Shown one piece after another: positions 25,642 through 35,487 of a DNA stretch of 64,000 bases. The notes beneath the pieces are model-generated. The model was given only the letters and a program-made list of their open reading frames with translations, did not search any database and was not told the origin of the DNA. Numbering within the stretch: position 1 is the first letter of the stretch; the number at the start of each line of letters is the position of its first letter. The stretch comes from Ustulina deusta (Eukaryota > Ascomycota > Sordariomycetes > Xylariales > Xylariaceae): NCBI GenBank assembly GCA_023159155.1, contig JAJNNX010000053.1:310001-374000 (forward strand), written 5' to 3'. The position numbers and the translations under genes were made by a program.

Positions 25642-25949
25642 TTAATAATACTAAAAATAAGCTTATATATATTATATTTATAAGTACACCTTTTTATAAA
25701 CATTTTTGCTTACTAAATTAAAAGCATACTTTTTTATAAATATTTTTATTTACTAAGCTTGCTATACTATATTTTAAATAATTATATAATAATATATATA
25801 ATATTTAGAACTAGTTTATATAATTATTTATATGCTATATTAATTATTTATATATTATTTATGCTCTAATACTTATTTATAACTATTTTTATAGCTATAA
25901 TAATATATATATAAAAAGAGTTATTAAAATAACTCTTTTTAAAAGGGTA

Positions 25950-26193
25950 TATTAGATTTGGCTTATAGTTAGTAGCTATAAAAAAAACTAATTAGGCATA
26001 AATAATAAAATTACTTAGTTATATAAGCGTTATAGCTTAATAACGTAGCTTAGTAAGTATAGCTAGGCCACACTCACTAGCAAGCTTATAGATAAATACC
26101 TTATAGAGGCAAAATAGGACCTATAAGAAACAATAAGAGACAAAGCGATCTAAACACATATATGCGGTACGCTCTATAATACTAAATCCGACA
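25950..26193 (+). repeat. Right LTR of outer copia element
   Basis: 244 bp, paired with 10542-10785. Here the inner half is mutated and the outer half (about 26080-26193) is nearly intact, ending CCGACA before the CCAGG duplication. Confidence 0.88.
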
Positions 26194-26198
26194 CCAGG

Positions 26199-27094
26199 CC
26201 AGTACAGACCAAATAGGTCAAAAAATGACTTTATTACACTTGCTAAAAGAACTATACTTAGAGGATAGCCTTATAATTGCAAGCCTTGCTATATTTTTTT
26301 TAATTTAATTAAAGGTTGTTTAGTTTATTAAAAAAGGAAGTGTATATATATAGTATATTAATCGAAACCCTAGAAATATATTATAATAACTTGACCTAAA
26401 TAAATAAATAAAAATATTTTAAGGGTCTTATAGCTAGTCTTATTCTTAAACAGAAATTAATATATAATTCGGAATACTTTTAAGCAAATTATTAAAAATA
26501 AAACGTTAATTTATTCGTATATACCCTTTTATTTTTTAACGTATTAAAGCATTATAATACTTCTAAATATAAAAACTATATAAAAAATTAATAGAAAGTA
26601 ATTAAATCATTTATTTAGCCCCGGACGTTGCCCGTTTATTTTTATCTATTTTATTAAATATGTAATAATAGAGTATTTAAAATAAATTTTTTAGATTTGT
26701 ATGGGCCGCGTATACCCTCTTAGACTTTTTCCGCATCGAGTACTCAGACGTCCTTTATAGGTCTTTTTGTATGGGCCCACATTATACCGCCACAGGCCCA
26801 CAAAACCTCAAGAAAGATGTATTATGGGCCTATGTGGGGCGTCTGAAACTGAGATAAGATACTATACTAGTTTGATTAATGCATCTCCTTCCCCGGGTTT
26901 CATACATAATATCATGCAGTTTCGTCATCTACTGCGTCTACGTTTCTAGCCTTCAACACTAATGACCACAATTCCTCTGACCCCACCACACTAGTCTGTT
27001 CAAAGCTGGCTCATCATTCTGACATTACAATCTCAAGGTTTAACAGCCACAATATATCATGCAATTCTTGTGAAATAATACAACATCACCGCGA
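26199..27094. other. AT-rich to normal transition, no supported gene
   Basis: Moderately AT-rich relic sequence up to about 26690, then normal composition. ATGGGCC words recur at 26701, 26771 and 26825 in both orientations of a GGGCCCACAT motif. No coding region can be defended. Confidence 0.4.
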
Positions 27095-27274
27095 ATGATA
27101 GACACCCTTGTTGAGAAGGTCAATGAAAACGCTGACCGGATTTTCTTCAAGGCATATATACGTTTGATTGGCGTTCTATCTCTGGAATGCGTAACGGAGG
27201 AGATGGCGAGCAGTCCGGCGGACCTCTATGAGCTGTACACCAACCTTGGCGGAAGGCTTGGCTTGCTCAAGTAG
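27095..27274 (+). CDS. Unidentified 59-residue ORF, possibly a gene fragment
   Basis: ATG 27095 to TAG 27272-27274. The product begins MIDTLVEKVNENADRIFF and has gene-like amino-acid use (mixed charged and hydrophobic, no low complexity) ending in NLGGRLGLLK. I do not recognise a family. It stands alone between the transposon block and the ribonuclease gene and may be an exon or relic of a longer gene; downstream sequence to 27470 is GC-normal but closed in this frame. Confidence 0.3.
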   Translation: MIDTLVEKVNENADRIFFKAYIRLIGVLSLECVTEEMASSPADLYELYTNLGGRLGLLK

Positions 27275-28132
27275 TCAACCTACATCTATTCTCGCCTAGG
27301 CCCTAGGCTGCCCGCTCAAACTTGGACAATATTCTTAGATTTGCGAACTATATCCCGGATGATACCTGTCTCGTTGATCCTCGACCGATTACCGTGGAGC
27401 GCCACCTATCCAGTACCCAAACGGTGTCACTGGCCGATATTTTCATCTTTACATGCTAAAAGAATTCACTTTAAGCAGATGAGCCGCGGGGGGGTGAGCA
27501 GACAAATGTGAATAGGGCTCATGGCATTGCTACCTCTAACAAATCGACACTGATGTCTTGCGAGCATAATCTGCACTCATGCTTATGAACATCTCCAAGT
27601 CGGCGTGACGTAGACTTGCTGAAGTCTTTCATAACCTCTTCGTAGGACCATACGAAAAAGGAAGGAGCTCTTCATTTGGAAATAATAGTGCTACCCTTGC
27701 CTTGACGATGTTCGGAGTAGCCCGGGGTATTATCAAACAAGTATCTGTGGCTCGGCCGGCACCTGCCGCCTGCAAGACTGGGCGTTCAATGAATATACCC
27801 ATTCTAAATCACCAGATCTGTATAGGTTGAGTGTTTAATAGTAAATCACATATTTTGCAGCTGGCGAGTCGAATCGTAGAATACGTATCGTAGTTGAGGA
27901 TACATTCGAGTTAGATCTTTTTTCTGATTATATCATATCCAGACGCAGTATAATTACCCCAAGTAGTAGGCCTAAGATTGATTGAGAATTTTATCTATAT
28001 TTTCAAGAACTTTTTTTTCTCACATAGCGTCATATGAGATATCCCATTCAGAATTTCCCACCTCGGTATCGCATCCGTGCCCATGCGACAACAAAGCTAG
28101 GTCCTTAGAGTTTCCAGCTCCAAGAGAGGCGA
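27275..28132. other. Intergenic, nothing recognised
   Basis: GC-normal to AT-moderate sequence with no ORF, repeat or RNA gene I can support. Confidence 0.5.
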
Positions 28133-28649
28133 TCAGCTAGTCCCGGAGCAGCCAACGAAGTTATTTCCGCTGGCACCGGTATGCGTAATCTCGCCAGCGA
28201 GCTTGCAAGAGGTGTTGATGATGACGCGATCAGCGCCAGGGCTTCCTATAAGCGAGTGAGCATCGAGTCTGGTAACTGGGTTGCCTAGTTGTAGAACGAA
28301 ACATACCGCCAGTGTAGACGCCACTCGTGAGCATGGGGAATTCAAGGTAGGGGCCTGCAACGACGAAGCTGAAGCCTTCGTAGTTGTTGTAGGTATGAGG
28401 GTATCCACCAGGGGCCTTTAGAAACTAGTAGTCAGTCGTTGTCCGGATGCCCGAAATTTCCGGAGACTCGGAGATACATACGGAGCCCGCTTTGTAATAT
28501 GTGCAGGCCTTCTGTGCGGCCTGGTTTACCTGCGTGGCAGTATAGTACGTCGAGCCACATGTCGTCGCAGCGCGTTCTTCCAAAACAGGCGCAGCCAAGG
28601 TAGGGGTAACGAGGGCCACCAGGGCCAAGAGAGATGTGAAGACCTGCAT
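28133..28649 (-). CDS. Secreted guanyl-specific ribonuclease (RNase T1/F1 family)
   Basis: Cleaves single-stranded RNA 3' of guanosine outside the cell. Exons on the minus strand: 28649-28482, 28424-28307 (or starting at 28415), 28245-28133, giving 132 (or 129) residues. A signal peptide ([19 protein letters not shown]) precedes the mature start with [13 protein letters not shown]. Family active-site segments are all present: [11 protein letters not shown] (His), YLEFPML (Glu), GADRVI (Arg) and [14 protein letters not shown] (His). Second-intron borders (GTATGT...TATAG) restore YTGGSPGADR exactly. The first intron's acceptor is ambiguous between TAG at 28425 and AAG at 28416; both stay in phase. 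A TATAAA lies about 100 bp upstream. Length is normal and the enzyme looks intact. Confidence 0.92.
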
Positions 28650-28749
28650 CTTGGGGGTTTTTGCGAAGGTTAAGAAAATATAGAGTTTTGACTGAGACCT
28701 GCAGACATTGAAGGACGGCGAGTAGGAAGAAAGGTTGGAGATCGGTATC

Positions 28750-28755
28750 TTTATA
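28750..28755 (-). promoter_or_regulatory. TATA box of the ribonuclease gene
   Basis: TATAAA on the minus strand about 100 bp upstream of the start codon at 28649, a usual distance for a strongly expressed secreted-protein gene. Confidence 0.45.
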
Positions 28756-28849
28756 CTGTTTCTTGCGGACGCCTTCAATTGAGCGCTTGCGCACACGCGC
28801 CACGCCGGCTTCCTCTTTAAGCTGGCGCCGTGAGATGTAGTATTTCAAG

Positions 28850-29803
28850 AACGGAACTTAGTGGCATTGATGGAAAGTGGCTATTGTCAATTGAAGCTTA
28901 GAATACCATGGCGCCGGAGCACGTGGCTTATCTCAGTTGAAGGATCTGGAAACCAGCGATCGGCACATAGCCGAAAAGGGCAGGTGAGCGGCCACGAAAT
29001 GGGGACGCGGAATAAGAACGTGCTATTAAGGTTGGGCGAGAAAGCAGGGACTTGAGACTTTTCCCGAGACCTTTGTGGAGTGCCTAGTTGGAGATGTTAT
29101 CTTCGGGTCCATCTTGGGCGATAGCGAGATAATAACCGGGCTTCAAACCGCACACCTGTTAGCTTTGCCCTGAGCGGTGAGCTGCGATCTTGCTGGGTGG
29201 TGAATAACGAGAATTAGTTAACTATTGTCGATAGAAAGAGGCGCTTTCTTGTCAGCGGGGATGATAGGACGGGAACAAGAGTTTCTTCGTCAAAATGCCT
29301 CATTACAAATACCAAGACCTCGCTGCGATGCACTACAATTAATTGGCAAGGCACTTCCCGTATGAATATGTGAAAGGGAAAGCTCTCTTAGCCTACACCC
29401 AGATAAATAGACGACATCTAGTTGCATTGCAAGTCGTTTTAGCTTGCCCAATGAAGTGCGGTAGTTGTTCGAATAGAGTGGTGTAACGAAGCCCGGTAGA
29501 GATCCAATTACCCATTTATGTCGGCTTGGGGTAGATGGGGAAAGACAGAACTCATTATGCTGTGAGGGTAACGCCCATCATCTAGAATCTATACAAAGGG
29601 GTAGCTTGTAGATCCGGGGTAGTATCCGGGTAGTATCCGGGGACAGTGGATTCAGATCATCATTGCCGCTGATCGGTTTTACATTAGCGAGAATACCGAG
29701 TGATGGTCCGATCACTTATGGTCAATGAGGAGAAACGCGGGGAAATACAATCTGAGATCAATTGGCGGAAGACCCAAAACTTAAGCAGAGCAAGAGTGAA
29801 TAG
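28850..29803. other. Divergent intergenic region between ribonuclease and GH115 genes
   Basis: No gene supported. The two flanking genes are divergently transcribed, so this is their shared upstream region. A short direct repeat GTAGTATCCGGG occurs at about 29618-29642. Confidence 0.5.
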
Positions 29804-29808
29804 AGAAA

Positions 29809-29816
29809 TATAAATA
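29809..29816 (+). promoter_or_regulatory. TATA box of the GH115 gene
   Basis: TATAAATA about 108 bp before the ATG at 29924. Confidence 0.45.
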
Positions 29817-29923
29817 AAGCCGACGCGGAAGGAACCAATATTGAAAAGATGACCATTTAATGTTCCAAGGCATGAGCCGACACGAATGCCGCTGCGACGA
29901 CACGCCCTCTTGTAGACACCAAA

Positions 29924-32900
29924 ATGCAACTCCCACGGCTTTTGTGTCTAACTCTCTTCTCCTTAGTTTCAGGATTACTGGAGGAGAGTATTGTCACGTT
30001 CGAGAGTGATGAAGCGTCTGTCCCTCTTCACGGTGCTTCAATAGTGTATAGCGCCGATGACCCCGTTGGTGTCGAGATAGCAGCTACGAGCCTTGCGGAA
30101 GATCTTGAAGCTATCACAGGCACGAGGCCATCGATTTTCAAGGTTGGGGGCGGGGAGCCTATCGCATGCACCGGATGCGCTGACAATGTTATCATCGCCG
30201 CGACTGTGGATTCTGATGTTGTCGGAGCCATAGTACAAGATGGCAAGTTGGATGTCTCATCTATTGATGGGAAATGGGAAACATACCAGACAAGCGTCAT
30301 GGATAACCCAATATCGGGTGTCAAGCGAGCCCTTGTCATTGTGGGAAGCGATAAGAGGGGTGTAGCCTTTGGTATCTACACACTCTCAGAGCAGTGTGGT
30401 CAGTCACCGTAAGTTTTTCTACTAGGGGGTTTATGATCGGGTTTTAGACTAAGGCACGCAGGTTTCACTGGTGGGCAGATGTCCCTGCAACAAAACACGA
30501 GGAGATCTATGCCATTCCGGGGAATACTTCGTTTGGGCCTCCAAGCGTCCAATACCGTGGCCTCTTCATCAACGACGAAGCTCCTGGTCTAACAGGGTAG
30601 GGAAGAACTCTCTTTCTAATCCAAAGAGGCACATTTCTGACAATTGTAGATGGTGGTCGAAAGCCCACGGAGTTGATCACCAACCAATAGACACAGAGTT
30701 CTACAAGCATGTGTTCGACATGCTATTACGTCTAAAGGGAAACTTCATATGGCCTTCCATGTGGAAATCGTTCGTATATCGGCCTGGGAATATATTCTTC
30801 ACAGATGACCCTGGTAATGTGCAGCTTGCGGACGACTATGGGATTGTTGTCTCAACTAGTCATCACGAGCCGATGCAAAAGGCCACCAATGAGTGGAATG
30901 ATACTATTCAAGGTCCTTGGGACTGGGAGAAGAATAGAGATAACGTCACCCTTTTCATGGACGATGGTGCACGCCGAGCGGGGCAGAATGCGACGTACTT
31001 TACTCTCGGGATGCGTGGTGAGGGTGATGGCCCAATTCAAGCCGATGACCCAGTCGCAATCCTTACAGACGTCTTCGAAACCCAGCGCGAGATCCTCGCG
31101 AAATACTATGGAAATGCATCTGAGGCAAGACGTACGTTCCACGAAAGCCCGCATGGGAACAAGCTAATGCTGGATAGAGGTCTGGACAATTTACAAAGAA
31201 GTGGCAACGTATTATGCCGCTGGTCTGATCCCACCCGATGACGTGACTCTCATGTTTACGGACGATAATATGGGAAATATTCAGAGGTTACCTCTCGCTA
31301 ACGAGACCACGAGGTCTGGTGGAATAGGAGTAAGATTGAGCCCTACCTTTTTGCACTATCCTAGAATATAATTACTGATCGCTGGGACATTTCAGCTGTA
31401 TTATCATTTGGAATATGTGGGCGTTCCAAAGTCGTACAAATGGCAGAACACTAACAATTTGGTAAGTTGAGCGAGCACACCTAGACTATTCAATTGTTCT
31501 GATGATGAAATATTCAGGCGAAAGTCTATAAAGAGTTGTACCACGCCTACCAGCGAGGCGTGGATCGCATATGGGTCATCAACATTGCTGACATTAAACC
31601 CCTGGAAATGCCGTTTGGGTTCATTATGGACCTTGCGTGGAACATGTCGTCTATCGATTTCGATACAATCCCAACTTACTTGGAAGCATTCGCTACCCGA
31701 GAATTTGGATCCGAGCACGCCTCAGAGATCTCCCAGATTCTCCTGGAACAAAGCAGGCTCATTGGGCGAAGGAAGTATGAATCTGTCCAGTCACAGACAT
31801 ATTCAGTTCTGAACTACCACGAGAATGAGCGGGTTTTATCGGAGTGGCAGGCTCTGGCCGATAAAGTGGTTTCAGTCCTGGACCAACTGCCAGAAGAACG
31901 CAAGGATGCGTATTGGCACCATGTTCAGTATCCAATCTTGTCCGGCCAGGCATACTACTCAGTTATGTTGGGGCTTGGCAAGAACCAGCAGATCGGATTT
32001 GAACGTCGAAACTCGGCAAATTCTCTAGCAGATCAGGTGAGGGAGGATTTCGATCGAGACTTCGAACTTACGGAGAAATATAATTCTATTGTGGGTGGTA
32101 AATGGGCTGGGATGTTGTCACAACCTCACTACGACCAGTATCTCCAGTCCAGCGGTGATGATTGGGCCGAGCCGACCAGAGATGTCATCTCAGGCTTATG
32201 GTACGTTCAACTACGACAAAACTCATCATACGCGTCTGGAAACTTGGGTATATCCGCCGAAGGAGGCGGGAGCGCACAAGCGCAGGCTCGTTGCTTACCG
32301 TCGACGTGGGCTTCAGCACCTACGACCGACCAATTCGCGCCAGTATTACCGATCTTAGATCCCTACGGAAAGGGAACATGGACGGTAGACCTCTTCCACC
32401 GAGGCGATTATCGCATTCCAATTGAATGGGAGGTGGATATACCATATGATTGGATTCTCTTCAGTCCTTCGTCCGGCGCTCTGTCCATGGACCAGTCAGA
32501 GCAACGCATCAATGTATCAATTGATTGGTCTGCGGTCCCGGAGGATATGGATGAAACCATAGGAGTGCGCATCAACTACAACCACTCGCCATGGTTCGAT
32601 CTTATTCACTTACCTATCATCAATTACAAAGCTCCGGACGACTTTATCGGGTTTCCTGAGACGTCGGGGATCATAGCCATCGAAGCACCTCACTTCCAAC
32701 GCAAGTCCAACGGCAACGTGACGTTCGAGCACATTCCGTATCTGGGCACGCGCACCGACTCGGGTTCACTGGCACTTCGGCCCTACAAGGACGCGCGAGT
32801 TTCGGAGGACGTTGCCCGGAATGCGTGGGTCGAATATGACATCTACTTATTCGACGCCACCTCTCTCACAGCCACTGTATACGTCAACGGTGCCCTAGAC

Positions 32901-33203
32901 ACAGACCCTACGCTCCTCATGAGGTACTCGCTAACACTGAGCGACGGCGACACGCCAGCCAACTTCACCCGGCTATTGGGGGACCCTGCAACACCAGGTG
33001 ATACGCCGCCGGATTGGCGGATCACGGTGGCCGATCATGTCTGGATGCGAAATGTAACGTTGGGAGACGTGAGCGAGGGGCGGCATACGCTACGGTGGCA
33101 GACCAACTCCCCCGAGGTGTACCTGGAGAAGATTGTGCTGAACACGAGGGATGGGTTGAAAAGCAGCTACCTTGGACCGCCCGAGACCAGGCTGCTATTG
33201 TAG
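29924..33203 (+). CDS. GH115 xylan alpha-1,2-glucuronidase, secreted
   Basis: Family GH115 removes (4-O-methyl)glucuronic acid side chains from glucuronoxylan. Exons: 29924-30408, 30462-30596, 30650-31131, 31178-31329, 31396-31461, 31518-33203. All are in phase and give 1001 residues, normal for fungal GH115. Visible: signal peptide (MQLPRLLCLTLFSLVSG), N-terminal domain, catalytic domain with YRGLFINDEAPG (about 193-204), WPSMWKSF, VVSTSHHEPM, a WTIYKEV segment (E375) and MFTDDNMGNIQRLP (393-406), then a four-helix part and a C-terminal beta-rich domain ending with the conserved HTLRW...YLEKIVLNT. The candidate acid residues (D200, E375, D396) are intact; their catalytic role is inferred from family position. 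Nearest neighbours are the divergent ribonuclease gene and a copia element 520 bp downstream. Confidence 0.92.
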
Positions 33204-33717
33204 GCACTTAATTAGTGGCTACGAGCTATTTCAGGGAATCAGATCGCAGATATAGGCTCAATTAAATTTACTTGCCGTTTGATGCTTTGAATAATTACTG
33301 CACCTACTTCCTCACCGTGGCGTGTAGGAGTCATTATGCAATGTTCGATAATTATAGCGAAAGCCTGAAGACGTTTTGGTCACATTTTATGAGTTACTGC
33401 TCGTTTTACCAAATCTGTCTACGTACGACTATCTGGTTTTTTGGCTTGCCAATCCCCGGGTAACCGATGTCGATTCTGCCTTGGGTCCCCATAACGTATT
33501 CTCCATATTAACTGAATTCAGTTCTCCTACTCCAATGAATATTTCGTGGTAAAGGTAACATAGATAACGAAGCCACGACGATCACTTAGGCGCTTAGACA
33601 AAGATGAAAAAAGCTCACTGGACTTGAGGACCTTCTAGATAGCAGTTTTTGGAAGGAAGGGAGGGAGGGGCAATACTAGTATCCCTAGTTGCAGCCCAAT
33701 CTCGCCGATCGCTTGCA
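33204..33717. other. Intergenic, 3' flank of GH115
   Basis: No gene. This is the short unique stretch between the GH115 stop and the target duplication of the second copia element; it contains a purine run GGAAGGAAGGGAGGGAGGGG at about 33651-33670. Confidence 0.5.
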
Positions 33718-33722
33718 CGGAT

Positions 33723-33884
33723 TGGTAAAATGATTGGTATACAAGTGTTGCATACAGCTTGACTATATTATGACAAAAGGTAGAAAGACCTTAATATATA
33801 TACAAATGGTGATAACTGTGCCTTTTATGCCTTTGATCTTATATAGTATATAAAGTAATTTTTTAATATAGTTTATTTTTAATA
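33723..33884 (-). repeat. 3' LTR of second copia element
   Basis: 162 bp, pair of 39452-39613. The outer half (33723-33800) is nearly unmutated and the inner half AT-saturated. Confidence 0.88.
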
Positions 33885-35181
33885 CTTCTGCTTAAGGAAA
33901 TATTTTATGTTTTTTAGTTAATTGTAATAGTTTTGGTTAGTAAAGAAGTTTTTGAACTTCTACGGAATGCTTGCTTTTGCTATTCTAATATTTTCGTTCG
34001 CTATATTTATTATTATTAATATAAAGTAGCTGTAGTTCTTGCAAATTTTTTAGTAATATTTAGTTATTTTTATAATTTTATTATGTTTAATTAAGTATTA
34101 TATATATATTTGTTTAATGCAAAATATATGTTTTTTTTTTTTATTAGAATAGGTTAGAATAACTTTATTAATACTTTGTTGCAAGCTTTTTAAGCAATTT
34201 TTTTTTATTTTTGGGTTTATTTTTATATATTTTATATTATTTTTTATTTTAGGCGTAATCTTTAGATATTTTTTATAAGTTTAGCATTTTTTTAAATTTT
34301 TTAAATATATTTTTAAAAAATAGTTTAGTTAGTCCGTTTGCTATTATATTTTTTATATAAACTTATTTTAGCTGTATTATTTTTTGCTTAATTTGTTTAT
34401 AAATAAAATATATTTAAATATTAATATGCTAATTTTTGTTATATTATATTAGGTTTTTTATAAATATAATTAATTTTTAATTATTACTATAGATTATTAT
34501 TATATTTAGTTTTTTAGTTATTATTGCTTTTTTATTATTATTTTTTAAATTTATATTTAGTTTGTTATATAAATAAGTTAGTTATATAGTTTTTTTAGCT
34601 ATATTAATAGTTTTTTTGTATTTTATTTTATATATAAATAGGGCTATAGTTTATTATAGTTTAAACAACTAACTAATTGTATTGCTGCTTAGATTAAAAA
34701 TATATTTTAAAGTTAATTTTTATATATTTAAATCTTTTTTTTAATTTATATTAGTCTAGCTTATTAGTAGTTTTAATAGTTTTTTAAATACTAAGCAATA
34801 TATTTTAGTTCTTAAAAAATATTATAATATTTGTTTAATTACTATTTTATATATTAGGGTTAGATTTAATATATATTTATTAATATATAAAACAGCAAAT
34901 ATAATATTTAATTGTATACTTATTATTAAATATATTAAAAATTTAACTATAGATTAATATTTATATTTATTTTTTATAAAATATATAAATTTATTTTTAG
35001 TTTTTTATAGTTTTATTATAGTTATAAAAATATTAGTTAATTTATATTTTTTTAGTTTAAGTTAAGCAAATATTTTATTAATATATTTTTATTAGTTAAA
35101 GTAAATAGTTCTGTTTTTTTGGTTATATTATATATAAATATTAAAATAGTATTAGTATAGTTTAAAATTAGTTATTTAAAA

Positions 35182-35487
35182 TTATTTATTAAAAGCTATT
35201 TTAATATTTTTTATTTTAGTAATATTTTTTATAACAATAAATAGGTTGTTTATATAAATAGTTATAAAAATTTTTGTTTTTTTGTTTATAAAAATCCTAT
35301 AGTTTGCTAGAAGTAGTTTAAATTTTTTTGTTGCTAGAAATTCTAATAGTATTTTAAACCAAACTTTAAATGCTTGCTTTAGTTTATATAGTACTTGTTT
35401 TAGTTTATATATATAATTAATTTTATTTTTAAATTTGTTAGATTGTTTAATATAAATGTTTTTTTTTATTTTTTTATAAAAAAACAC
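35182..35487 (-). pseudogene. Copia reverse transcriptase fragment
   Basis: 101 codons remain open on the minus strand. The product shows the copia order YKLKQVLYKLKQAFK (family: L-Y-G-L-K-Q-A-P-R), W-F-K, FL-x-x-K-K-F, then YINNLFIV in place of the catalytic YVDD block. Glycine-to-lysine/arginine and aspartate-to-asparagine changes are exactly those made by G-to-A mutation of the coding strand. Both catalytic aspartates are lost, so it is inactive. Confidence 0.85.

Larger units (their letters stand above)
10542..26193 (+). mobile_element. Outer Ty1/copia LTR retrotransposon, RIP-destroyed, interrupted by a nested compound element
   Basis: Direct repeats of exactly 244 bp, 10542-10785 and 25950-26193, begin TGTTGGATTT / TATTAGATTT and end AAATCTAATA / AAATCCGACA. 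The differences are all C-T or G-A changes. The 5 bp before the left repeat (10537-10541) and after the right one (26194-26198) are both CCAGG, an exact target duplication. The internal part is 10786-11489 plus 21030-25949, about 6.1 kb with LTRs, normal for copia. The plus strand encodes decayed reverse transcriptase (catalytic YVDD now reads YINN at 23478-23489) and an RNase H end with a KY-I-x-T-N-N / K-A-L-like pattern near 24330-24430, all full of stops. G is depleted on the plus strand. Confidence 0.88.

Noticed and set aside
10786..25949. Possible centromere or CRISPR-like array in the AT-rich block
   Set aside because: The AT richness and repeats are explained by LTR elements with target duplication; there are no regularly spaced short repeats with unique spacers.
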